Part shown: positions 53,733 through 61,694 of the stretch, piece after piece
Layout of the letters: every line of letters starts with the position of its first letter
How positions within the stretch are numbered: position 1 is the first letter of the stretch
Origin: PALSA-1353 sp050012375
Lineage (GTDB): Bacteria; Planctomycetota; Phycisphaerae; Tepidisphaerales; Tepidisphaeraceae
NCBI GenBank assembly: GCA_050012375.1
Contig: JBEKHH010000014.1
Span: forward strand, 1 to 64,000
Direction: 5' to 3'
DNA: 64,000 nucleotides
The notes under the pieces: generated by a model
The model's database searches: none
What the model saw: the letters and a program-made list of their open reading frames with translations, nothing else
Told to the model about the DNA's origin: nothing
Made by a program: the position numbers and the translations under genes

Positions 53733-54848
53733 CTACCGTCCCACCAATTCGCGCACGGCGGCCGCAATGGCGTCCGCGGCATCCGGGCGACCCAATTGCC
53801 TCGCAGCCTCCGACATCTTTTGCCGGCGCGGAACTTCGTACAGCAGTGATTCCAGGATCGGCCGAAGCTTGTCCGCGTTTTTCTTTGGGTCCTTCTCATC
53901 ATCCACCAAAACGGCCGCGCCGGCGTCCGCCAGAACTTTCGCGTTGGCGCGCTGATGTAGATCCCTGTGAAATGGATACGGCATCAGAATCGACGGAACC
54001 GCGCAGGCGGTCAGTTCCGCGCAACTGCTGGCGCCCGAGCGGCTGACGGCAAGATCGGCCACCGCCCAAACGTCGGCCATATCCGGCGTGAAATCGATCA
54101 CCCGAGCGGGGATGTTCTTCTCGCGATAGCCGCTGCGCACCGCTTCGCCATGCTCCCGCCCCGCCAGATGCAGGATTTGCCAGCCGTTCAATGTGATGGT
54201 GCCGGCCAAAGCCAGCATCGCATCGTTCACGGTGACCGCTCCCTGGCTGGCGCCGGTCACCACCAGCGTGTGAAGCCGCGGATCGATCTCCAGCCGCCCG
54301 GCGGCCTGTTCGCGCGGCGGAAGTTGCCGGATGTCCTTGCGGATCGGACAGCCGGTTATCCTCACTTTGTAGCGGTATTCCGAGGGAACGAGCTGCCGGG
54401 CCTGCGCAAACTGGCAGCAGATCAGCCGGCTGTAACGCATGAGGTATTGATTGGCTTTCCCCGGGATGACGTCGGGATTGAGAATGGCCGCGGGAATCTT
54501 TTTCTTCGCGGCACTCTTCACCGCGACGCCCGCGGCATATCCGCCAAGGCCCACGACCGCCAGCGGCTTGCTCTCCGACAGGACCCGCTGCACCAGGTCG
54601 CGCGTCTCGCGATACGTGCGAAAGAATTTCAAAACGTCCGCCAATCGCGGCGGAACGATCGGCTGGCCAATGAACTCAAAGCCCGTCGGCTCCAGGATGA
54701 CGCGATCGATTTCGCGCGTGGTGCACAGAAACAACGGCCGGACCTGGGGCAAAACTTCACGCAGCGCCTCGGCCACGGCAATGCCGGGGTAGAGATGGCC
54801 ACCGGTGCCACCACCGGCCAGAATGATCGTCGCTGCCTCAGCCATCAA
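53733..54848 (-). CDS. murG: UDP-N-acetylglucosamine--lipid II transferase MurG
   Basis: MurG adds GlcNAc to lipid I to make lipid II, the peptidoglycan precursor. The 371-residue GT28 enzyme has the N-terminal GGGTGGHLYPGIAVAEAL, the middle NPDVIPGKANQYLM, and the donor-binding GASQGAVTVNDAM and SRSGASSCAELTACAVPSILMPYP. Length is usual. It stands without other mur genes here. Presence of murG supports a peptidoglycan wall in this organism. The start could be either of two adjacent ATG codons. Confidence 0.94.
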   Translation of the reverse strand: MMAEAATIILAGGGTGGHLYPGIAVAEALREVLPQVRPLFLCTTREIDRVILEPTGFEFIGQPIVPPRLADVLKFFRTYRETRDLVQRVLSESKPLAVVGLGGYAAGVAVKSAAKKKIPAAILNPDVIPGKANQYLMRYSRLICCQFAQARQLVPSEYRYKVRITGCPIRKDIRQLPPREQAAGRLEIDPRLHTLVVTGASQGAVTVNDAMLALAGTITLNGWQILHLAGREHGEAVRSGYREKNIPARVIDFTPDMADVWAVADLAVSRSGASSCAELTACAVPSILMPYPFHRDLHQRANAKVLADAGAAVLVDDEKDPKKNADKLRPILESLLYEVPRRQKMSEAARQLGRPDAADAIAAAVRELVGR

Positions 54849-54972
54849 AAGAGATTACGCTCCCGCGACAGAGCATATCGTCCGCAAGCCCGGTTGGGAG
54901 CGTCGGGAACTTCAAAACGACAATGAATAAAGGGTTATTGGACGCGATTTGACGTTTTCAGGGGCGATAACG

Positions 54973-55542
54973 TCAATCCCCGTGCGTTTGCCGCAGACGC
55001 GGGCTCAGGCGCAGCATGAGCTGAACGCGTTCGATTTCCACCAGCCAGTCGGCGAGGGTGGCATTCAATTCTTCCCTGTCGGGACCGACGATGCCGGTGG
55101 GACAGGACGCGCCCAGTTGCCGCTGGGCGAGGGCGCGATAGCGGTTGATCGTGCGATCGCCATAGGCGCTGCAAAACTCAAAATCCTCGGACAGCAGCAG
55201 CGCCACCGGCACCCGATCACCGGCGTTGACGCGGAAGGCCTCGGCTAGATCGCGATGCTCGTCCCGATCCACCAACCGCAACGCAATCTTCGCGGGATTG
55301 GCCTCGGCGATTCGAGCGATCAGCGGGCACTGCTGGACGCAATCGCCGCACCAGATTCCGCTGATCAAAAGCACATTCATTTGCCGAACGAAGCCGGCGA
55401 CGAGATTTTTTTGCGCGTCAGTGAGCTTCGCGGCGTCGTACACTTGCTGCCAACGTCGCCGCTGTTCGTCCGTGCCGGTTTCGACATACCGGCCGTAGGG
55501 CAACGCGAGGGCGAATTTGTCCTTGAAATAAACGGGTTCCAT
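54973..55542 (-). CDS. Thioredoxin-like protein with WCGDC motif
   Basis: The 189-residue cytosolic protein carries the redox pair Cys65 and Cys68 in WCGDC, after the strand NVLLISGIW. The rest follows a thioredoxin fold, with VPVALLLSEDFEF replacing the usual cis-Pro loop. The WCGDC form is seen in a group of thioredoxin-family proteins that act on unknown partners. It has no signal peptide. It sits between a lipoprotein gene and murG, with no obvious operon meaning. Confidence 0.8.
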   Translation of the reverse strand: MEPVYFKDKFALALPYGRYVETGTDEQRRRWQQVYDAAKLTDAQKNLVAGFVRQMNVLLISGIWCGDCVQQCPLIARIAEANPAKIALRLVDRDEHRDLAEAFRVNAGDRVPVALLLSEDFEFCSAYGDRTINRYRALAQRQLGASCPTGIVGPDREELNATLADWLVEIERVQLMLRLSPRLRQTHGD

Positions 55543-55563
55543 AATGCCATTTTAGGCCGGGAC

Positions 55564-56190
55564 TCATCCCCCGAGCTTTGCACGGACGGAATCGGCCAAC
55601 TCCTTTTCCATCGCCTCGTCGCGGCCCAGGACGTACCAGTAACGGTTGGCAACGGTTGCGCCCTCTGCGGTAACGCGGGTCGGGGATTCGGCCGTCACCG
55701 TGAACGCTCCGGTGAACTGCGAAACCGACGAGAGCCGTCGCTCCGGATGCGACAATTGCTCGATCAGCACCTTCGGACGCGCCACATACGAGCCATCCGG
55801 CCCGCGGGCCAGCTCAAAGCGCGCGCTGCGGCGAATCGTTTGCAGCGAATCCAGCATCACGTCATGCAGCGTCCCCGCGTCGCTCCGCCAAACCTCGAAG
55901 AACTGCATGGAAATCATCGGCCAGGTCGTCAGAACGCCCTCGCGATAATCCTCCTGTTGGATGTCGAATTGATCGTTGCGGAGCGTTTGGCCGCAGGCCG
56001 CCCACAGCCGCTGGTAATCCCGGCACGTCACCGACGCGACCGTGGGTTGATTGAGCCAATAGTCGGCCGTGGCGCGTTCGGCGGGGATGGACAAGAGCGC
56101 GGGTCGTGTGGCCGGGAGGCCCTGGGAATTGCCGGCGCATCCAGCGAGGAGCGACAGCGCCGCGAGAGAGGTGATGAGGGTGCGTTTCAT
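55564..56190 (-). CDS. Lipoprotein of unknown function, coupled to pyk
   Basis: The 208-residue protein begins MKRTLITSLAALSLLAGCAG, a lipoprotein signal peptide with the lipobox LAGC. The body has no recognised family; it contains WLNQPTVASVTCRDYQRLWAAC, with several Cys, and a beta-rich second half ending in a helix (DEAMEKELADSVRAKLGG). I start at the ATG at 56190 because it overlaps the pyk stop as ATGA, an arrangement of translational coupling; another ATG lies two codons upstream. It probably sits in the envelope. Confidence 0.75.
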   Translation of the reverse strand: MKRTLITSLAALSLLAGCAGNSQGLPATRPALLSIPAERATADYWLNQPTVASVTCRDYQRLWAACGQTLRNDQFDIQQEDYREGVLTTWPMISMQFFEVWRSDAGTLHDVMLDSLQTIRRSARFELARGPDGSYVARPKVLIEQLSHPERRLSSVSQFTGAFTVTAESPTRVTAEGATVANRYWYVLGRDEAMEKELADSVRAKLGG

Positions 56191-57689
56191 TTCCATGCCG
56201 CGTCCACGACCTGCCCGCTTGCCAGATGATGATCGACTTCGCCGGTCCAGCGTTCGCCGACGGTGTGGATGATGATGCCGTTGACCGTGCCTGGCGTTCC
56301 GAGGGCGGCGCCGGCGACGATGACGATGCGGTCGGCGAGCGTGGCGAACTTTCGCTCCTGGACCAGCGTGTCCACGCCGTCCACGAGATCGAGCATTTTC
56401 TCCGGCGGGGCCATTTCGTGGGGAATGACGCCGAAATGCAGGGCCATTTTCCGCAAGGCCCGGTGATCGCTGGACAGCGCAACCAGGGGCACGGGAAACC
56501 GCCCCTTGGAAAAGATGCGCGCCGTGGCGCCGGTCTGGCTCCAGATGACGACGAGTTTGACGTGCAGCTCGTTGACGATCTCCAGAACCCCGCGGGCGAT
56601 CGCCGCGGAAAATCGCAGCGTCGCCGATCCCGCCCTGGACACGATCGGCGACGTTGCCGTCGAGCGGATCAGATAGTCCTCGGTCACCTCGGCGACGTGA
56701 GACATGGTGTGGACCGCGCCCAGCGGAAATTTACCGACCGATGTTTCGCCGCTGAGCATCACCGCGTCGGTGCCGTCGAAAATAGCGTTGGCGACGTCGC
56801 TGACCTCGGCTCGCGTGGGGCTGGCCTGCTCGATCATCGATTGCAGCATCTGCGTCGCGACGATCACGGGCTTGCCCGCCGCCTGGCAGCGGCGCACCAA
56901 ATCCTTCTGGATGATCGGCACCTCGGCGACGTCCATTTCCACGCCCAGGTCGCCCCGGGCGATCATCAGACCGTCGGAGGCTTCAAGAATCCCGTCGATG
57001 TGCGCAAACGCCTCCGCCTTTTCGATCTTCGCGATCAAATGAATGTCGGCCGACTTGTTGCGCAGATGCTCTCGCAGAAGGAGCAGATCATCGGCCGACC
57101 GCACGAATGAAAGAGCCAGATAATCCAGGTCGTTTTCAATCGCCCAATCGACGCATTCCCAATCCCGGTCGGTGATGCAGGGAACGTTGAGGCTGGAATC
57201 CGGCAGATTGATCCCCTTGGAACTTTTGAGGATCCCGCCGATCGTGCAGTTGCAGCGAAGCTCGCTGAAGTTTTTTTCCGTGCAGATGAACCGAAGCAAC
57301 CCATCTTCGATCAGCAGCCGATGACCCACCTGCACGTCGTCGATGAGATTGGCATAGATGCTGCTGACCCGGCCGTTTTTCCCGATGCACGGGCTGCGCT
57401 GAATGACCAGTTCATCCCCAACGCCGATGGGCATGCCGTCGCAGCCGTCCTGCTGGGCGATGGGTCCGAGACGGATTTTGGGGCCGCACAAATCGCCGAT
57501 GACGGCAATGGGCTGACTCCAACGTGCCGCGGCCTCGCGGATGTTGCGCAGCATCAGAAGGTGCTTATCCAAATCCCCGTGCGAAAAATTGAGCCGGCAA
57601 ACATCGACGCCGGCCTGGAACAGCGAAAAAAGCGTTTCGACGTCGCCACAGGCCGGACCCAACGTTGCGACGATTTTGGTACGGATCAT
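56187..57689 (-). CDS. pyk: Pyruvate kinase
   Basis: Pyk converts phosphoenolpyruvate and ADP to pyruvate and ATP. The 500-residue protein has the N-terminal RTKIVATLGPACGDVETL and CRLNFSHGDLDKH, the central LIAKIEKAEAF (catalytic Lys), GLMIARGDLGVEM for metal and phosphate, and SPTRAEVSDVANAIFDGTDAVMLSGET. The C-terminal allosteric domain is complete. It is divergent from ispG and translationally coupled to the lipoprotein gene downstream. Confidence 0.96.
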   Translation of the reverse strand: MIRTKIVATLGPACGDVETLFSLFQAGVDVCRLNFSHGDLDKHLLMLRNIREAAARWSQPIAVIGDLCGPKIRLGPIAQQDGCDGMPIGVGDELVIQRSPCIGKNGRVSSIYANLIDDVQVGHRLLIEDGLLRFICTEKNFSELRCNCTIGGILKSSKGINLPDSSLNVPCITDRDWECVDWAIENDLDYLALSFVRSADDLLLLREHLRNKSADIHLIAKIEKAEAFAHIDGILEASDGLMIARGDLGVEMDVAEVPIIQKDLVRRCQAAGKPVIVATQMLQSMIEQASPTRAEVSDVANAIFDGTDAVMLSGETSVGKFPLGAVHTMSHVAEVTEDYLIRSTATSPIVSRAGSATLRFSAAIARGVLEIVNELHVKLVVIWSQTGATARIFSKGRFPVPLVALSSDHRALRKMALHFGVIPHEMAPPEKMLDLVDGVDTLVQERKFATLADRIVIVAGAALGTPGTVNGIIIHTVGERWTGEVDHHLASGQVVDAAWK

Positions 57690-57864
57690 GTTACGGCTCT
57701 TCGAAGCGGGCTATGGAGCGATCATATGCGCCGCCCGCCCCGGCGGTAAAGGGCCATGTGCCCGGCGCGAGCTTTTGGCTGCGCCGACTCCCCCTCCGGC
57801 ATTGACGCCGATACACCCGTCTTCTAGCATTTACACGGGCTTTTTCGCTTTTTCTGGAGTTTGG

Positions 57865-59112
57865 ATGGTTGCTCGACGCAAGACGCGCAAAGTTGTCATC
57901 GGTGATGAGTCCCATGGTTTCGTCGGCATCGGCGGCGACGCGCCGGTGTCCGTCCAAACCATGACCTCCGGATATACCTGGGAAATCGATAAATGCGTGG
58001 CGGAGATCAACAAGATGGCGGCAGCCGGCGCGGATATTGTCCGCGTGGCCGTGCCGGAACGAAAAGACACGTCCGCTCTGAAGGAAATCCTGCCGCGCGT
58101 GAGCGTCCCCATCGTCGCGGATGTGCATTTCCATTTTCAGAGGGCCCTGGAAGCCATCGAAGCCGGCATCCACAAGATCCGCCTCAACCCCGGCAACATC
58201 AACGACCGCCAGCAGGTCAAGGACGTCATTCAGGCGTGCAAGGCGAAGAAAATCCCCATCCGCGTCGGCGTCAATGAAGGCTCCATCATCGAGCGCAGAG
58301 ACAAGCAAAAGCGCATGAAGGAACTGGGCGGCGTCTTTTCCAACAATAAGAACGGCCATCTGTTGGCGATCATGGTCGCCAAGCTCGAAGAATATCTGGA
58401 CATCTTCCATGAAGAAGATTTCCACGACATCGTCATCAGCGCCAAGAGCATCGATCCGGAAGTGGTGATCGACGCCTATCGTGAAATCAGCCAGCGGTTC
58501 GATTATCCGCTGCACCTGGGCGTGACCCACGCGGGGCCGAAGGAGACGGGAACGATTCGATCGGTCGTGCCGCTGGGACATCTGCTGTGCAGCGGGATCG
58601 GCGACACGATCCGCATCAGTTATGCCAACGATCCGGTTTACGAAGTCGAAGACGGGCTGGAATTGTTATACGTCCTGGGCCTGCGAACGCGCGTGGGGGC
58701 GGAATTGATCGCCTGCCCGACCTGCGGCCGGATTCAGGTGGACCTGTTCAAACTCGTGCAGGACGTGCGGAAGCAATTGGCCAAGGAAATCACCGTGCCG
58801 ATGAAGGTGGCGGTGATGGGCTGCGTCGTGAACGGCCCCGGCGAGTGTGAAGGGGCGGATATCGCGATCTTCGCCGGCGATCGCAAGGGAATCATCTACG
58901 TCCAGGGCGAGCGCGTTGCGAACGTCCCGGAGGAACAAATTCTCGAGCGGCTCCTGATCGAATGCCGGCAATTCGAGCAAAAGGTCAAGCGCGGCGAAGC
59001 GAAGCTCGGCGAGAAGAAGGTGGACATTCTGCCGCCGGACCCGATCGGCGACCTCGGCAGCGGCTGGGAGAAGATAGAGAAAGATCGGCGTTCTTTGCCG
59101 GTAGTGGGATGA
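57865..59112 (+). CDS. ispG: 4-hydroxy-3-methylbut-2-en-1-yl diphosphate synthase
   Basis: IspG (GcpE) is the [4Fe-4S] enzyme making HMBPP from MEcPP in the non-mevalonate isoprenoid pathway. The 415-residue protein has cluster ligands Cys284, Cys287 and Cys320 and the cluster-binding Glu327 (CPTC and GCVVNGPGEC), spaced as in the E. coli enzyme. The N-terminal TIM barrel includes ADVHFHFQRALEAIEAG. I start at the ATG at 57865, with TGGAG 5 bases upstream; the reading frame reaches back to 57541 but overlaps pyk. Other pathway genes are not nearby. Confidence 0.96.
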   Translation: MVARRKTRKVVIGDESHGFVGIGGDAPVSVQTMTSGYTWEIDKCVAEINKMAAAGADIVRVAVPERKDTSALKEILPRVSVPIVADVHFHFQRALEAIEAGIHKIRLNPGNINDRQQVKDVIQACKAKKIPIRVGVNEGSIIERRDKQKRMKELGGVFSNNKNGHLLAIMVAKLEEYLDIFHEEDFHDIVISAKSIDPEVVIDAYREISQRFDYPLHLGVTHAGPKETGTIRSVVPLGHLLCSGIGDTIRISYANDPVYEVEDGLELLYVLGLRTRVGAELIACPTCGRIQVDLFKLVQDVRKQLAKEITVPMKVAVMGCVVNGPGECEGADIAIFAGDRKGIIYVQGERVANVPEEQILERLLIECRQFEQKVKRGEAKLGEKKVDILPPDPIGDLGSGWEKIEKDRRSLPVVG

Positions 59113-59146
59113 AGCCGCGGTATTTGGAATCTTTTGGATAAGGGGC

Positions 59147-59401
59147 ATGGAACCGACTTCCGAGTTGATTGACGCCCTCTATCGGGAGAAGGTTTTGCGC
59201 GCCCGGCGAATGACGCTTCAGAAGCGCGTGGAAGTTGGGGCCGCGTTGTCGGATATCGGCCGACAGATGATGCGCGACGCGATTCGGCGAGAGAATCCCT
59301 CGGCCTCGGAAGAAGAAGTTCGTCAATTGATGCGCCGTCGGCTTGAGCTGAAACGAAAACTGGACGACACCCCGTTGCCTGAATCGGGCAGTTTGAAATA
59401 G
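59147..59401 (+). CDS. Small conserved-looking helical protein, unknown
   Basis: The 84-residue protein, MEPTSELIDALYREKVLRAR at its start, is almost wholly helical and rich in Arg, Glu and Leu, without Cys or membrane segments. It follows ispG by 34 bases and precedes another 84-residue gene by 8 bases, all on the plus strand. The base composition and codon pattern look like its neighbours. I do not recognise the family; a planctomycete-specific small protein is likely. Confidence 0.65.
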   Translation: MEPTSELIDALYREKVLRARRMTLQKRVEVGAALSDIGRQMMRDAIRRENPSASEEEVRQLMRRRLELKRKLDDTPLPESGSLK

Positions 59402-59409
59402 GAGCGACA

Positions 59410-59664
59410 ATGAAACTCATTTTGCACCTCGTGGTTTTCCTGGCCGGCGCCGGCCTGGGCATTTGGTGGGGCGTGAATCATCCCGCCGAGGCACAAAACA
59501 TCTCGGCCCAAGAGCAGGCTGCTATATCGAAGGGAAAGATTGAGATAATGACTAAACTGCTCGGCCGCGACGCCGTCAAACCCGAAAGCACCGCCGAATT
59601 CAAGCAAATGCTGAGCGACGAGCAGCAGAAGCTCCAGGACGCCAAATCGAAGCTGGGGAACTGA
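59410..59664 (+). CDS. Small membrane-anchored or exported protein, unknown
   Basis: The 84-residue protein starts MKLILHLVVFLAGAGLGIWW, a hydrophobic N-terminal anchor or signal peptide, then a hydrophilic helical tail rich in Gln, Lys and Glu (residues 30-84). It sits 8 bases after the previous small gene, with AGGAGCG upstream of the ATG, so the two are probably co-translated. The function is unknown. Confidence 0.65.
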   Translation: MKLILHLVVFLAGAGLGIWWGVNHPAEAQNISAQEQAAISKGKIEIMTKLLGRDAVKPESTAEFKQMLSDEQQKLQDAKSKLGN

Positions 59665-59803
59665 TCGGCCGGGACGAAGAAGCTCCCAAACACGACCCGC
59701 CCTTGTGGGTTTATAGATCCTTCAACAAATACTCACACTTTGCTAATGGCGCGCGCCGCGAAAAATGGTATTTTCGCAGACCCTAACCAAAGGAGTTCAT
59801 CCC

Positions 59804-60187
59804 ATGAGCAGCACAATGGAAGTCGGAAAAAAGCTGGTCGATCTTTGCCGCAAGGGCAACGCGACGGAAGCGATGGAAACTCTTTACGATCCCAAGATCG
59901 TCAGCATCGAGGCGCACGGGGGCCCTTCGATGCCGCAGCGGATGGAAGGTTTGGCGGCTATCAAGGGAAAGGCCGAGGGGTTTGAAAAGAACCACCAAAT
60001 CCACAAAGCCGAAGTGGCCGGTCCCTGGCCGCACGGAGATCGATTCATCGTGCGCTTCACCTACGAGGTCACGCCGAAATCCGGCCCCATGGCGGGAAAG
60101 CGAATAACCATGGACGAAGCCGCACTATATAAAGTGAAGAATGGAAAGATTGTTCAGGAAGAATTCTTCTACGACATGGGCGGATGA
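59804..60187 (+). CDS. SnoaL-like small protein (NTF2-type fold)
   Basis: The 127-residue protein has the NTF2-like pattern of SnoaL polyketide cyclase-like proteins: an N-terminal helix MEVGKKLVDLCRKGNATEAME, a second helix LAAIKGKAEGFEKNHQI and strands GDRFIVRFTYEV and ITMDEAALYKVKNGKIVQEEFFYD. Members often bind small ligands. I chose the ATG at 59804, with AAAGGAG 9 bases before it; an upstream ATG (59765) overlaps that site. It is followed by a long palindrome. Catalytic activity cannot be claimed. Confidence 0.8.
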   Translation: MSSTMEVGKKLVDLCRKGNATEAMETLYDPKIVSIEAHGGPSMPQRMEGLAAIKGKAEGFEKNHQIHKAEVAGPWPHGDRFIVRFTYEVTPKSGPMAGKRITMDEAALYKVKNGKIVQEEFFYDMGG

Positions 60188-60196
60188 GGGGAAATC

Positions 60197-60310
60197 CGAA
60201 ACCAGAAATCAGAATGACGAATCAAGCCCGAATGACCAAAACCCGAAACGAAGGCCGTTTCAGTCATTCTCCCTTTCGGATTTGATTCGTCATTCTGGTT
60301 TCTGGTTTCG
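60197..60310. repeat. Long intergenic palindrome, family A copy 2
   Basis: Outer arms of 29 bases (60197-60225 and 60282-60310) are reverse complements with one mismatch. The internal segment 60219-60269 matches 16968-17018 in copy 1 with two differences. It lies between the SnoaL-like gene and argC, both on the plus strand. Confidence 0.85.
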
Positions 60311-60366
60311 CACTTTCGGATTTTCTTCTCGTGCCTTGGCGCGGAAAATCCATTATTCTTTCCGCC

Positions 60367-61344
60367 ATGTCCATTCGAGTCGGCATCGCGGGCGTCAGCG
60401 GGTACGGCGGCGGAGAGTTGCTGCGCCTGTGCGCGGGGCATCCGGCTTTCGATGTCGTCTATGCGGCCGGTGAATCGTCGGCGGGACAAAAACTCGTCGA
60501 GCGGTTCCCGGGGATGCCGCCAAAGCTGGCGGAACTGGTTATTCAGAAATGGGAGCCGGCGGCGCTGCCGAAGCTTGATCTGCTGTTCGCTTCGTTGCCG
60601 ACGGGTCAGTCGCGGGCGGCGCTGGCGAGCGTGCCAAAGGGCGTGAAGATCGTCGATGTCGGTGGGGATCATCGGTATGTGGAGGGATGGACGTACGGGC
60701 TGGCGGATGTGTGGCCGGAGAAGATTCGCTCGGCCACGCGGGTGGCGAATCCGGGCTGTTATGCGTCGGCGGCGCTGGCGGCGATCGTGCCGCTGGTGGC
60801 GGGGAAGATGGTGAATCTTCAATCGGCGATCATCATCGACGGCAAGACCGGCGTCAGCGGGGCCGGGCGCGGAGGGTTGGATTCCAAGTTCGGGTACGGC
60901 GAGGTGAATGAGGATACGTCGGCCTATGGATTGGTGAACCACCCGCACGTGCCGGAGATCACGGCGACGGCGAATCAAATGTCGAAGGGGATTGGGGCGA
61001 ACATTGTTTTCGCGGCGCATTTGATTCCGATGACGCGGGGAATTCTGACGACGTGCTATCTGGCGGGCAATGCGACGGCGGAGCAATGCCTGGCGGCGGC
61101 GCGGAAGTTCTACACGGGCCGGCCGTTCGTGCGCATCGTGGATCAGCCGCCGCATACCAAATGGGCGACGGGATCGAACCTGGTGTTTGTTTCCTACGCC
61201 TCGCCCGGCGCGGGAACGATCATTGCGCTGGGTGCGATCGACAATCTCGGCAAAGGCGCGGCCGGGCAGGCGATGCAGAATGCGAACCTGATGTGCGGGC
61301 TGGCCGAGACGATGGGGCTGGAGGGCGTGCCGCTTTGGCCGTGA
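60367..61344 (+). CDS. argC: N-acetyl-gamma-glutamyl-phosphate reductase
   Basis: ArgC reduces N-acetylglutamyl phosphate to the semialdehyde in arginine synthesis. The 325-residue protein starts MSIRVGIAGVSGYGGGELLR, with the NADP-binding GxxGxxG. The catalytic Cys lies in VANPGCYASAAL, and the active-site His in FAAHLIPMTRGI. I use the ATG at 60367 instead of the GTG at 60331, which would add 12 residues that do not match the family. Other arg genes are not nearby. A strong palindrome follows the gene. Confidence 0.95.
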   Translation: MSIRVGIAGVSGYGGGELLRLCAGHPAFDVVYAAGESSAGQKLVERFPGMPPKLAELVIQKWEPAALPKLDLLFASLPTGQSRAALASVPKGVKIVDVGGDHRYVEGWTYGLADVWPEKIRSATRVANPGCYASAALAAIVPLVAGKMVNLQSAIIIDGKTGVSGAGRGGLDSKFGYGEVNEDTSAYGLVNHPHVPEITATANQMSKGIGANIVFAAHLIPMTRGILTTCYLAGNATAEQCLAAARKFYTGRPFVRIVDQPPHTKWATGSNLVFVSYASPGAGTIIALGAIDNLGKGAAGQAMQNANLMCGLAETMGLEGVPLWP

Positions 61345-61359
61345 CTGGGGTGGGCGTGA

Positions 61360-61478
61360 CGCTTGTTCTTGGCTCCGCTTGCGGCAATTCCAATTGCCTA
61401 TTGCCCATTGCCTATTGAAAACCTGCACGTGTATTTCAATAGGCAATAGGCAATCGCTCCCCGAGCCAAGAACAAGCG
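61360..61478. repeat. Long palindrome after argC with ATTGCCTA units
   Basis: CGCTTGTTCTTGGCT (61360-61374) and AGCCAAGAACAAGCG (61464-61478) are perfect reverse complements. Inside, a second near-perfect pair (61393-61420 and 61434-61454) is built from repeats of ATTGCCTA. The whole 119-base block lies between argC and the glycosidase and would form one long hairpin. No T-run follows, but it may cap the argC transcript. Confidence 0.85.
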
Positions 61479-61694
61479 TGATCGCCAAGTCGCGGATCAC
61501 GGCATCTTTTTCACGCCGATAAAAATCCGGACGAGGGGCGTCGCGCAAAAGTCATAGCGCCGCAGGATTGCCTGAGACTTCATTATCGGACCAAACCAAA
61601 GCGACTTTATCACCGCAAATTTCTTATTTAGCTTCGCGCCACTTGAAGCGATATAGGCATCATAGACGGAATTCGCCCCCCAGAAGGACCCCGT
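61479..61694. other. Spacer before the glycosidase gene
   Basis: About 215 bases with no convincing gene. Short frames on the minus strand (to 61826) have no family character. A modest AT-rich tract lies near 61610-61650. This probably holds the promoter of the glycosidase gene. Confidence 0.4.
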
